A DNA stretch of 38,985 nucleotides, taken from the NCBI GenBank assembly GCA_045650705.1, contig JAZRRK010000045.1, forward strand, positions 1 to 38,985, written 5' to 3'. The stretch's first letter is position 1, and each line of letters starts with the position of its first letter. Made by a program: the position numbers and the translations under genes. Positions 23,332 to 31,427 of the stretch are shown piece after piece. The stretch comes from UMGS1781 sp045650705 (GTDB lineage: Bacteria; Bacillota; Clostridia; TANB77; CAG-508). The notes under the pieces are model-generated. The model was given only the letters and a program-made list of their open reading frames with translations. It was not told the DNA's origin and searched no databases.

Positions 23332-24327
23332 ATGGGAAATATAAAATATATAATTGCCAGAATTACTAAAATAGATTACAAAACAATGTTAAAAAAGATA
23401 AATGACATACATAGAAAAACAGGAAGAGCAAGAATAAATATATTTCTAGACATGAAAGATTGTGCAGTAAAATATGGTGCGGGATATATGGATTATGATT
23501 TATTTGAAATGTACAATTTAACAGATGAACAAAGAGACACCTACATTACACGAGGAAGAAATAATAATTTAATTACAAAGTATAATAACAAAGAATATTT
23601 TCATATTTTTAGGAACAAAGATGAATTTAATAGGATGTTTAATAAATATCTGAAAAGAGATTGGATAAAAATAGATGGCACTTCAAAAGAAGAAGTAATA
23701 GAATTTATGGAAAAGCACAAAACATTTATGGCAAAGCCAATAGATGGTGGTTGTGGGAAAGGAATAGAAAAAATAGAAGTAAAAAATTATAATTCATCAA
23801 ATGAATTGTATAATTATCTTACAGATAATCATAATTTTGAACTAGAAGAAGTTATTAATCAACATGAAGAAGTAAGCAAAATATATCCAGGGTCAATAAA
23901 CACAGTAAGAGTAGTAACAATATTAAAAAATAATGTGCCACATGTTATATGTGCATATTTTAGAATTGGAAATGGAAAAATTGTGGACAACTTTAATAGT
24001 GGAGGAATGGTAGCACCAATAGATGAAAAAACAGGTATAGTACAAGATAAGGCGATAGATAAGAATAAAATTTTATATGAAAAACATCCAGTCACAGGTA
24101 CACAGATAAAAGGTTTCCAATTTCCAGACTGGGACAAGGCTATAAAAATGTGCAAAGAAGCATCAAAAGTGGTACCTGAAATGGCATATGTAGGTTGGGA
24201 TGTAGGGTTTACTCCAAATGGACCAGTATTTGTAGAAGCAAACGAATATCCAGGACATGACATATATCAATTGCCAGAGCATACACCAAATAAAATAGGA
24301 ATGATGTCAAGGTTTATTAATATATAA
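23332..24327 (+). CDS. ATP-grasp protein (sugar-transfer-associated type), paralogue 3
   Basis: A 331-residue ATP-grasp protein. It has FMAKPIDGGCGKGIEKI, FELEEVINQHEEV, PGSINTVRVVTIL, GNGKIVDNFNSGGMVAPID and VGWDVGFTPNGPVFVEANEYPGHD. It is transcribed away from paralogue 2, which it closely resembles, so the pair probably arose by an inverted local duplication. ATG 23332 follows AAGGAGTGAGT; an upstream in-frame ATG at 23293 has no site. Together with paralogue 1, murT and gatD it forms a 5.5-kb envelope-related block; the acceptor substrate is unknown. Confidence 0.87.
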   Translation: MGNIKYIIARITKIDYKTMLKKINDIHRKTGRARINIFLDMKDCAVKYGAGYMDYDLFEMYNLTDEQRDTYITRGRNNNLITKYNNKEYFHIFRNKDEFNRMFNKYLKRDWIKIDGTSKEEVIEFMEKHKTFMAKPIDGGCGKGIEKIEVKNYNSSNELYNYLTDNHNFELEEVINQHEEVSKIYPGSINTVRVVTILKNNVPHVICAYFRIGNGKIVDNFNSGGMVAPIDEKTGIVQDKAIDKNKILYEKHPVTGTQIKGFQFPDWDKAIKMCKEASKVVPEMAYVGWDVGFTPNGPVFVEANEYPGHDIYQLPEHTPNKIGMMSRFINI

Positions 24328-24342
24328 TTAATAAATAAAGAG

Positions 24343-24427
24343 GGACACGGGGACGGAGTTTATGTCCATAGGGTTTCATGGCTTAAAACCTTGAAATCCT
24401 ATGGACATAAACTCCGTCCCCGTGTCC
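24343..24427. repeat. Long near-perfect palindrome (family E)
   Basis: Arms of 36 nt (24343-24378 and 24392-24427) pair completely except for one G-T, with a 13-nt loop. The arms contain GGACACGGGGACGGAGTTTA. It sits between a plus-strand ATP-grasp gene and the convergent DUF4364 gene, where it could act as a bidirectional terminator, although no T-run follows. Confidence 0.9.
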
Positions 24428-24432
24428 TTTCC

Positions 24433-24966
24433 CTATTTAGTCAACATTTTTAACATCTTAGGATAAAGTTTTACAGCATTTTTTTTCCAATTATCTACAA
24501 TTGATTTTGCTTGTTCTCGTGAACCTGCAAAGGTTTTAACTTCAAAAGTTACTTTACCATTTTCAGTAATTTTACAATCAACTGTGTAGCAATTTTCACT
24601 TTCTGGAATAAAGTCTGCTGTTATAGAATATTCATCTTCAATTGAACGCAAATCTTCTTTAAAATTATTATCTATTTGAAAACGAGTATAACCAGGAATT
24701 AAATCTTGAACTAAACTAATTGCTTGTTTTCCCTCTCTAGTTAATTCATAAATAGTTTCATTTTTATCAGAGATACCTTTTAAAATATACTTGTTTTCCA
24801 TCAAATCTAATAAAAATTGTTGAAAATAAAAATAATTCATATTTTCAAAAGTCAATACTAATTTGTAAAATGCTGTGTTTTCCATAGGTTTATTAACTTT
24901 ATCAAGTAAATATAAAATTAAAGCTTTATTTTCAGCTAAAGTTTCATTATCAGATGCTAATTTCAT
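24433..24966 (-). CDS. DUF4364 family winged-helix-like protein
   Basis: A 177-residue protein. The N-terminal half has a winged-helix pattern (NKALILYLLDKVNKPMENTAFYKLVL, FLLDLMENKYILKG, YELTREGKQAISL) that suggests DNA binding. The C-terminal half is beta-rich (YTVDCKITENGKVTFEVKTFAGS). This matches DUF4364, which is widespread in Clostridia and related to PadR-like regulators in fold; its targets are unknown. The minus-strand ATG follows AAAGGATGG. Repeat B2 lies directly upstream of it. Confidence 0.82.
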   Translation of the reverse strand: MKLASDNETLAENKALILYLLDKVNKPMENTAFYKLVLTFENMNYFYFQQFLLDLMENKYILKGISDKNETIYELTREGKQAISLVQDLIPGYTRFQIDNNFKEDLRSIEDEYSITADFIPESENCYTVDCKITENGKVTFEVKTFAGSREQAKSIVDNWKKNAVKLYPKMLKMLTK

Positions 24967-25003
24967 AAAACCATCCTTTCAATTGTTGTAATATAATAAG
25001 ATT

Positions 25004-25164
25004 AAAGATTAAATAATATAGATTGCAAACGAGGTCGACCCGTGAGTAGCCGGAGGCGTGCAATCATTATTCCAATAATAGATATCGTAATAATTAATGA
25101 GAATATAGGAGTTAATAAACCGCGTCTGGAGACCGCAAGTTAAAATCTATATTATTTAATCTTT
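25004..25164 (+). repeat. Structured repeat family B, copy 2
   Basis: Perfect 21-nt complementary arms at 25004-25024 and 25144-25164. The core shows GCAAACGAGGTCGACCCG, AGTAGCCGGAGGCGTGCAAT and CTGGAGACCGCAAGTTAA. It occupies the divergent gap between DUF4364 and dnaE. Arm sequences differ from those of copies 1 and 3. Confidence 0.9.
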
Positions 25165-25223
25165 AAGATAATAAAAATTACTAAAAATATTATATCACAA
25201 ATATGGAAAAAATCCAATATTAA

Positions 25224-25232
25224 TGATATAAT
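25224..25232 (+). promoter_or_regulatory. Extended -10 promoter of dnaE
   Basis: TGA followed by TATAAT (25227-25232); no clear -35. Confidence 0.5.
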
Positions 25233-25266
25233 AATGCCAGAAAAATAATAAGTAGGAGAAATAAAT

Positions 25267-28200
25267 ATGAATTTTGTACATTTACACGTCCATACAGAAT
25301 TTAGTTTATTAGATGGAGCAAATAAAATAAAAGAATTACCGCTAAGGGCCAAAGAGCTTGGAATGGAAGCATTGGCAATTACAGACCATGGTGTAATGTT
25401 TGGTGTAGTTGATTTTTATAAGGAATGTAAAAAAGTAGGAATAAAGCCAATCATAGGTTGTGAAGTATATGTTGCACCTCGTACAAGATTTGATAAAGAA
25501 TCAGGAATAGATAATAAATACTCGCATTTGATACTTTTAGCAAAGAATGAAATAGGATATAAAAATTTAACAAATTTAGTATCAATGGGATTTACTGAAG
25601 GATATTACTATAAACCAAGAATAGATTTAGAAATATTAGAAAAATATCACGAAGGATTGATATGTTTAAGCGCTTGTCTAGCAGGAAGTGTAAACAAAGC
25701 AATTTTAAAAGAAAACATGGAAGAGGCTAGAAAGATTGCTGTGTGGTATAAAAATTTATTTGGAGAAGATTATTACTTAGAAATACAACCAAATGGATTG
25801 CCAGAGCAAGTTTTGGTAAATCAAAAATTAGTACAGCTTTCAAGAGAATTAAATATACCACTTGTTGCAACAAATGATTGCCATTATTTAAAAAAAGAAG
25901 ATGCATATAATCACGAAGTATTATTGTGTATTCAAACTGGAAAGAAAATGAATGATGTAGATAGAATGAAAATGGGAGCAGATGAGTTCTATGTAAAATC
26001 TCCAGAAGAGATGGCAGATTATTTTAAGAACATTCCAGAAGCTATAGAAAACACAGTAAAAATAGCAGAGAAATGTAATTTGGATTTTGAATTTGGGAAT
26101 ACAAAACTTCCAAACTATGAAGTGCCAAAAGAATATAAAACGCACGCAGAATTTTTTAGAGAACTATGTTATACAGGTTTAAAGAACAGATATAGAGAAA
26201 ATCTAACTAAAGAAATAGAAGAAAGATTAGAATATGAGATATCTGTTATAGAAAAAATGGGATATGTAGACTATTATCTTATAGTTTGGGATTTTATAAA
26301 CTACGCAAAAACACAAGGAATATCAGTAGGACCAGGGCGTGGTTCAGGAGCAGGTTCTATTGCTGCTTATGCTTGTGGAATAACAGATATAGATCCAATA
26401 AAATATAGTTTACTTTTTGAAAGATTTTTAAATCCAGAAAGAATAAGTATGCCTGACTTTGATATAGATTTTTGCTATGAAAGAAGACAAGAAGTAATAG
26501 ATTATGTAGGTAGAAAATATGGTAAAGACCATGTATCACAGATAATAACATTTGGAACAATGTCTGCCAGAATGGTAATAAGAGATGTTGCAAGAGCATT
26601 GGACTTTCCATATGCAGAGGCAGATAGGCTAGCAAAAATGGTGCCAATGGAATTACATATTACAATACAAAAAGCATTAGAACAAAATAGAGAGTTTAAA
26701 GAATTATATGAAACTGATGAAAAAATAAGGAATTTATTAGATATAGCAATGAAATTAGAAGGACTACCAAGACAGGCTTCTACACATGCATGTGGAGTTT
26801 TAATAACAGACAAGCCAGTAATAGAATATGTTCCATTGTATGTAAATGAAGGCGCCGTAGAAGCTCAATTTATAATGACAACTTTAGAAGAACTAGGACT
26901 ATTAAAAATGGACTTTTTAGGTTTGCGTACACTAACAGTTATATCAGATACAATAAGATTTGTTAAAGAAAACCAAGGGATAGATGTAAAATTTGATCAA
27001 AATATGGATGATCAAAAAGTATTTAAAGATACATGGCAATCAGGAAACACTGTAGGAGTTTTTCAATTTGAAAGTCAAGGAATGACAAACTTCATGAAGG
27101 AATTAAAGCCAGACACATTAGAAGATATAATTGCAGGTGTATCTCTATATAGACCTGGACCAATGGATCAAATACCAAGATACATTAAGAATAAGTTAAA
27201 TCCAGAACATAGTGAATATACACACCCAGCATTAGAACCAATACTAAATGTAACTTATGGATGTATGGTATACCAAGAGCAAGTAATGCAGATAGTAAGA
27301 GACTTGGCAGGATATTCATTAGGTAGAGCAGACTTGGTAAGAAGAGCAATGGGAAAGAAAAAACTAGATGTAATGGCAAAAGAAAGAGAAATTTTCATAC
27401 ATGGTCAAACAGATGAAAATGGAAACGTAGTAATACCAGGATGTGTAAGAAATGGAATAGATGAGCAAAGCGCAAATAAAATCTTTGACGAAATGGCAGA
27501 ATTTGCAAAATATGCATTTAACAAGTCTCATGCAGCAGCATATGCAGTTGTATCGTACAGAACAGCATATTTAAAAACATACTATCCAGTAGAGTTTATG
27601 GCAGCTACACTAAACAGTTTTCTAGGCAATTTAGATAAAATACCGGAATATATTGCAGAATGTAAAAGATTAAATATAGAAATATTAAAACCAAGTATAA
27701 ATAATAGTTATACAAAATTTACTGTAAATGGTAATAAAATCAGATTTGGTCTAGGAAGTGTAAAAAATGTTGGAACTGCTGCAATTGAGACAATAGTGGC
27801 AGAGAGAAATAAAAATGGAGAGTTCAAAAGTTTTACAGATTTTTGCGAGAGAATACAAGGGGAAGCGGTAAATAAAAAATGTATAGAAAGCTTAATAAAA
27901 TCAGGAGCATTTGATGAATTAGGAGAAACAAGGCATACATTAATAGATTCATTTGAAGGAGTACTAGATACCATATCAGGAGAAACAAGAAAATCAATAC
28001 AAGGTCAAGTAACAATGTTCGATATAGCAAGTGAAGAACAGGCAGAAAAACATAAATATAATTTAAACAAAGTAGAAGAATATGATGAAAGAACTTTGTT
28101 AGATATGGAAAAAGAGATGCTAGGAATATACATATCAGGGCATCCATTAGAAAAGTTAAAAGATACAATAAAACAAAACACTAATATTAATACCCTACAA

Positions 28201-28746
28201 ATGATAAATATAAGAGATGAAAATGACTTAGCAAAAGATGGAAAACAAGTAAAATATGCAGGAATAATAACCTCTGTAAAAAAGAAATATACAAGAAACA
28301 ATACTATAATGGCATTTGTAACAGTAGAAGATTTATATGGAAGTACAGAAATAATAGTATTTGATAGTTGTTATAATAGATCATCAAATATAATTATACA
28401 GGATAATATCGTACTTATTGAGGGAAGATTAAGTATTAGAGAAGATGAAGATGTAAAAATAGTAGCTAATTCAATAATGGATTTTAATAATATACAACAA
28501 TTAAAAAAACAAGAAATACCACAATCATCTAAAAAAATAGTATTAACATTAGACATAAGAGAAGCAACAGAAGAACAAAAAGATAAATTAAGAGGTGCAA
28601 TAAAATTTTTTAATGGAGATAGAAATAATGTGCCTGTACAGATAATAGATAAAGAGGGAATAAAACCTTGTGGTGCAATATACATAAATGAAGAAATTCT
28701 TCAGGAATTTGTTGAAATATTAGGGCAAGAAAAAGTAAATATTTAA
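25267..28746 (+). CDS. dnaE: DNA polymerase III alpha subunit DnaE
   Basis: A 1159-residue second C-family polymerase, which in PolC-bearing Firmicutes extends RNA primers before PolC takes over. The N-terminal PHP domain retains all metal-ligand motifs: HLHVHTEFS, ITDHG, GCEVYV, SHLILLA, NDCHY. The palm has GPGRGSGAGSIAAYA, Asp397, Asp399 and Asp401 in PDFDIDF, and Asp549 in KMDFLGL; fingers and helix-hairpin-helix regions follow, and a C-terminal OB fold (VKYAGIITSVKKKYTRNNTIMAFV) is present. The AGTAGGAG site is upstream of ATG 25267. It is monocistronic between repeats B2 and D2. Confidence 0.96.
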   Translation: MNFVHLHVHTEFSLLDGANKIKELPLRAKELGMEALAITDHGVMFGVVDFYKECKKVGIKPIIGCEVYVAPRTRFDKESGIDNKYSHLILLAKNEIGYKNLTNLVSMGFTEGYYYKPRIDLEILEKYHEGLICLSACLAGSVNKAILKENMEEARKIAVWYKNLFGEDYYLEIQPNGLPEQVLVNQKLVQLSRELNIPLVATNDCHYLKKEDAYNHEVLLCIQTGKKMNDVDRMKMGADEFYVKSPEEMADYFKNIPEAIENTVKIAEKCNLDFEFGNTKLPNYEVPKEYKTHAEFFRELCYTGLKNRYRENLTKEIEERLEYEISVIEKMGYVDYYLIVWDFINYAKTQGISVGPGRGSGAGSIAAYACGITDIDPIKYSLLFERFLNPERISMPDFDIDFCYERRQEVIDYVGRKYGKDHVSQIITFGTMSARMVIRDVARALDFPYAEADRLAKMVPMELHITIQKALEQNREFKELYETDEKIRNLLDIAMKLEGLPRQASTHACGVLITDKPVIEYVPLYVNEGAVEAQFIMTTLEELGLLKMDFLGLRTLTVISDTIRFVKENQGIDVKFDQNMDDQKVFKDTWQSGNTVGVFQFESQGMTNFMKELKPDTLEDIIAGVSLYRPGPMDQIPRYIKNKLNPEHSEYTHPALEPILNVTYGCMVYQEQVMQIVRDLAGYSLGRADLVRRAMGKKKLDVMAKEREIFIHGQTDENGNVVIPGCVRNGIDEQSANKIFDEMAEFAKYAFNKSHAAAYAVVSYRTAYLKTYYPVEFMAATLNSFLGNLDKIPEYIAECKRLNIEILKPSINNSYTKFTVNGNKIRFGLGSVKNVGTAAIETIVAERNKNGEFKSFTDFCERIQGEAVNKKCIESLIKSGAFDELGETRHTLIDSFEGVLDTISGETRKSIQGQVTMFDIASEEQAEKHKYNLNKVEEYDERTLLDMEKEMLGIYISGHPLEKLKDTIKQNTNINTLQMINIRDENDLAKDGKQVKYAGIITSVKKKYTRNNTIMAFVTVEDLYGSTEIIVFDSCYNRSSNIIIQDNIVLIEGRLSIREDEDVKIVANSIMDFNNIQQLKKQEIPQSSKKIVLTLDIREATEEQKDKLRGAIKFFNGDRNNVPVQIIDKEGIKPCGAIYINEEILQEFVEILGQEKVNI

Positions 28747-28769
28747 AAAAGAAGATTGATTATTATAAC

Positions 28770-28925
28770 TTATAAAAGACCTCCAAGGATTACAAGAAAG
28801 CCCCTTTACTCAAGGGGGCTGTCGCTCTTTCAAAGCGACTGGGGGTTCTTTATTACGTGTATTAAGAACCTTCCGTCAGCCTTCGGCTGCCAACCGACCT
28901 TGGTGGCAAGGAGGTTTCAGTAAAT
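28770..28925 (-). repeat. Structured repeat family D, copy 2
   Basis: The plus strand shows AAGCCCCTTTACTCAAGGGGG, hairpin GTCGCT-CTTTCAA-AGCGAC, GGGGGTTCTT, CCGTCAGCC-TTC-GGCTG and AAGGAGGTTTC, which is family D1 reversed. The hairpin sequences differ from D1 but pair within the copy. It fills most of the gap between dnaE and the CarD-like gene. Confidence 0.75.
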
Positions 28926-28982
28926 CCTTTGAGGATTATGTTGAATAGAATAAAAATAAAAAATTTTCTTCTGGAAAAATCA

Positions 28983-29011
28983 TTTACTTTTTCCAAAATT
29001 TGTGGTATAAT
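28983..29011 (+). promoter_or_regulatory. Promoter of the CarD-like gene
   Basis: -35 TTTACT (28983-28988), 17 bp, then -10 TATAAT (29006-29011) preceded by TGG. Confidence 0.72.
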
Positions 29012-29057
29012 ACTTATGGTTAAAGAAGAAAAATAGCATAAAGGAGAGGCGATGTAA

Positions 29058-29597
29058 ATGTTTAACATAGGTGATAAAGTAGTATATCCAATGCATGGTG
29101 CAGGAGTTATACAAGATATAGAAGAAAAGAATATTTTAGGAGCAAAAGAATCTTATTATATAATAAAAATGCCAGGGGAAGTTAAGGTTATGGTTCCAAC
29201 AGCAAAGGCAGAAGAAATTGGTGTACGAAATATTATCGATGAAGACACAGCAAATAAAGTTTTCAAAGTTTTAGAAACAGACTCTACAGAAATGTCTATG
29301 AATTGGAATAAAAGATATAGAGATAATATGGAAAAAATGAAAAGTGGAGACATCTATGAAATTGCAGATGTCGTAAGAAATTTAAGCTTTAAACAAAAAG
29401 AAAGAGGTTTGTCTACTGGAGAGAAAAAGATGTTATTAAACGCTAAACAAATATTAGTTAGCGAATTAACATTAGCAGGAAATTCTGAAAAAGACAAAAT
29501 AGAAGAAATAGTAGAAAATAAAATAGAGAAATCTTTTGAAGAATATAATGGACTACATGAGACAGGAACAAAATTAATTAAATTTGATCAAACATAA
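29058..29597 (+). CDS. CarD/CdnL-family RNA polymerase-binding regulator
   Basis: A 179-residue protein. The N-terminal CarD/TRCF RNA polymerase-interaction domain (MFNIGDKVVYPMHGAGVIQDIEEKN cut to its key part: GDKVVYPMHGAGVIQ; then KMPGEVKVMVP) is followed by a helical C-terminal domain (WNKRYRDNMEKMKSGD, ERGLSTGEKKML). CdnL-type proteins stabilise open promoter complexes, often at rRNA promoters. It is a single gene with its own promoter and terminator. The GGAGAGGCG site lies 6-8 nt before ATG 29058. Confidence 0.93.
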   Translation: MFNIGDKVVYPMHGAGVIQDIEEKNILGAKESYYIIKMPGEVKVMVPTAKAEEIGVRNIIDEDTANKVFKVLETDSTEMSMNWNKRYRDNMEKMKSGDIYEIADVVRNLSFKQKERGLSTGEKKMLLNAKQILVSELTLAGNSEKDKIEEIVENKIEKSFEEYNGLHETGTKLIKFDQT

Positions 29598-29624
29598 AGA
29601 GCAGATTAAAATCTGTTCTTTTTT
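29598..29624 (+). terminator. Intrinsic terminator after the CarD-like gene
   Basis: AGAGCAGAT (29598-29606) pairs with ATCTGTTCT (29611-29619), followed by a T-run. Confidence 0.85.
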
Positions 29625-29661
29625 ATTACTATTAAGACCTAAACTTATTCATCATACAGAA

Positions 29662-29692
29662 TAGCCCAACGGGGGAAATATATTTTTTTTCT
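29662..29692 (+). repeat. Solo left end of repeat family C
   Basis: AATAGCCCAACGGGGGAAAT then ATATTTTTTTTC resembles the left end of copies 3 and 4 (TAGCCCAACGCAGGAGTTAT...). No matching right arm follows. Confidence 0.6.
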
Positions 29693-29713
29693 TAACATAT
29701 TTTCAAAAACCCC

Positions 29714-29743
29714 TTTATTTTTTTACTTGACTTGTGGTAGAAT
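29714..29743 (+). promoter_or_regulatory. Extended -10 promoter of pyrH
   Basis: TGG followed by TAGAAT (29738-29743), with a weak -35 TTTATT at 29714-29719. Confidence 0.5.
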
Positions 29744-29775
29744 ATAAAGGAAAAATTTGAAAAGGAGTAATTAAA

Positions 29776-30480
29776 ATGGAAATTGCTTATAAACGAGTTT
29801 TATTAAAGCTTAGTGGAGAAGCACTAGCAGGCGAAAGAAAAAATGGAATTGATTCAGAAACTTTAGGAAAAATATGTGATAAAATAAAAGAGATAGTAGA
29901 TATGGGAGTTCAAGTTTCTATTGTAGTAGGAGGAGGAAACTTCTGGAGAGGTAGAAATGGTCATGAAATGGAAAGAACTACATCAGACTATATGGGGATG
30001 TTGGCAACAACAATAAATGGATTAGCACTTCAAGATGCATTAGAATCAAGAGAATTATGTACAAGACTTCAAACAGCTATAGAAATGAGAGAAATAGCAG
30101 AACCATATATTAAAAGAAAAGCAGCAAAGCATTTAGAAAGAGGAAGAGTAGTAATATTTGCTTGTGGTACAGGTAACCCATACTTCTCAACAGATACAGG
30201 TGCAGCTTTAAGAGCAGCAGAAACAGACTCAGAAGTAATATTACTTGCAAAAACAATAGATGGAGTATATTCAGCAGATCCAAAAGTAGATAAAAATGCA
30301 AAAAAATATGATGAAATATCATATTTGGATATTTTAAATCAAGACTTGAAAGTAATGGATTCAACAGCAACATCTTTATGTAGAGATAATAATATTCCGC
30401 TTGTAGTATTTGGAATAGATGACCCTGAGAATATAGTAAGAATCATCAAAGGTGAGAAGATTGGAACAATCGTAAAATAA
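29776..30480 (+). CDS. pyrH: UMP kinase
   Basis: Phosphorylates UMP to UDP in pyrimidine nucleotide synthesis; a hexameric amino-acid-kinase-fold enzyme. The 234-residue length is typical. Motifs: RVLLKLSGEALAG, VVGGGNFWRGR, RTTSDYMGMLATTINGLAL, GTGNPYFSTDTGAALRA, DGVYSADPK and MDSTATSLCRDN. The AAAGGAG site is upstream of ATG 29776. frr follows 77 nt later, with repeat F2 inserted between. tsf and rpsB, the usual upstream partners, are absent; the CarD-like gene is upstream instead. Confidence 0.97.
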   Translation: MEIAYKRVLLKLSGEALAGERKNGIDSETLGKICDKIKEIVDMGVQVSIVVGGGNFWRGRNGHEMERTTSDYMGMLATTINGLALQDALESRELCTRLQTAIEMREIAEPYIKRKAAKHLERGRVVIFACGTGNPYFSTDTGAALRAAETDSEVILLAKTIDGVYSADPKVDKNAKKYDEISYLDILNQDLKVMDSTATSLCRDNNIPLVVFGIDDPENIVRIIKGEKIGTIVK

Positions 30481-30533
30481 TGTGATTAAATGTAGGGGCG
30501 AGCATTGCTCGTCCGAACTTGTAAGCAATTACA
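30481..30533 (+). repeat. Structured repeat family F, copy 2
   Basis: It starts on the base after the pyrH stop codon. Arms TGTGATT (30481-30487) and AATTACA (30527-30533) enclose TGTAGGGGCGAGCATTGCTC, GTCCGAACTTGTAAGC. The inner hairpin is CGAGCA-TT-GCTCG-type. It lies between pyrH and frr. Confidence 0.7.
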
Positions 30534-30557
30534 AAAAATGAAAAGGAGAGATAGATT

Positions 30558-31106
30558 ATGGATTTTAAAAATATAGAAGAAAAAATGGATAAGACAATAA
30601 GTGTCTTAAAAGAGAATTTATCAGAAGTAAGAGCTGGACGTGCGAACCCAGCAATATTAAATAAAATAATGATAAACTATTATGGTGTTCCAACACCAAT
30701 AAACCAAGTTGCAGGAATTTCAGTTCCAGAAGCAAGATTAATAGTAATTCAACCATGGGATGGAAGTATTTTAAAAGAAATAGAAAAAGAAATACTAAAA
30801 TCAGAAATTGGAATAAATCCAAATAATGATGGAAAAGTTATAAGATTAGCATTCCCAGAATTAACAGAAGATAGAAGAAAAGAATTAGTAAAAGAAATAA
30901 AGAAAATGGGTGAAGATTCAAAAGTATCTATTCGTTCAGTAAGAAGAGAAGGAATAGATATAGCAAAAGCGGAACAAAAAGAAGGAACAATTACAGAAGA
31001 TGATTTAAAAGGAGCAGAAGAAAAAATACAAAAGTTAACAGATACAAAAATTGCAGAAATAGATAAAGCAATAGAAGGAAAAGAAAAAGAAGTTATGAGT
31101 ATATAG
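30558..31106 (+). CDS. frr: Ribosome recycling factor
   Basis: Splits post-termination ribosomes with EF-G. The 182-residue protein shows the family pattern: LRAGRANPAIL-like VRAGRANPAILNKI, YYGVPTPINQVAGISVPEAR, IQPWD, IGINPNNDGKVIRLAFPELTEDRRKEL and RSVRREG. The AAAGGAGAG site precedes ATG 30558. It is the last gene of a pyrH-frr unit and is followed by a strong terminator. Confidence 0.97.
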   Translation: MDFKNIEEKMDKTISVLKENLSEVRAGRANPAILNKIMINYYGVPTPINQVAGISVPEARLIVIQPWDGSILKEIEKEILKSEIGINPNNDGKVIRLAFPELTEDRRKELVKEIKKMGEDSKVSIRSVRREGIDIAKAEQKEGTITEDDLKGAEEKIQKLTDTKIAEIDKAIEGKEKEVMSI

Positions 31107-31117
31107 TTTAATATACC

Positions 31118-31147
31118 AAAAACACCACAATAAGTGGTGTTTTTTTG
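31118..31147 (+). terminator. Intrinsic terminator after frr
   Basis: AAAAACACCAC (31118-31128) pairs with GTGGTGTTTTT (31134-31144), then further Ts. Confidence 0.93.
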
Positions 31148-31214
31148 CGTAAATATGGTTTGATAGGGTACTTATAACTATTATAATATATAACATGAAT
31201 TCGTTTACAATAAA

Positions 31215-31427
31215 TGTCGAATTATGTCAAATAAAGACGAACGATTTTTCTTGATTTTAACCAGAAACTGTTGTATTATTGAAAGGTATTTTTTTGTTTT
31301 TGTAATTTATATTTCTAAATATAAATTATATACGAATTAAATATAGTGAACTTACATTTTTATACTATGCATTTAGAGAATGTTAATTCTATTTTGTTGC
31401 ATAGAATGCTAGGAAAGGAGAAAGATT
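31215..31427 (+). promoter_or_regulatory. Promoter and structured leader of the DUF6514-like gene
   Basis: -35 TTGATT (31251-31256), 17 bp, -10 TATTAT (31274-31279). A Spo0A-box-like TGTCGAA lies at 31215-31221. The predicted leader of about 140 nt has a hairpin AATTTATATTT/AATATAAATT (about 31304-31329) and an outer stem CTATGCA/TGCATAG (about 31365-31407) enclosing GAAT-GTTA-ATTC. This is the only notable content of the 31107-31427 gap. The role of the 0A-like box is an inference from a 7-nt match. Confidence 0.45.
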
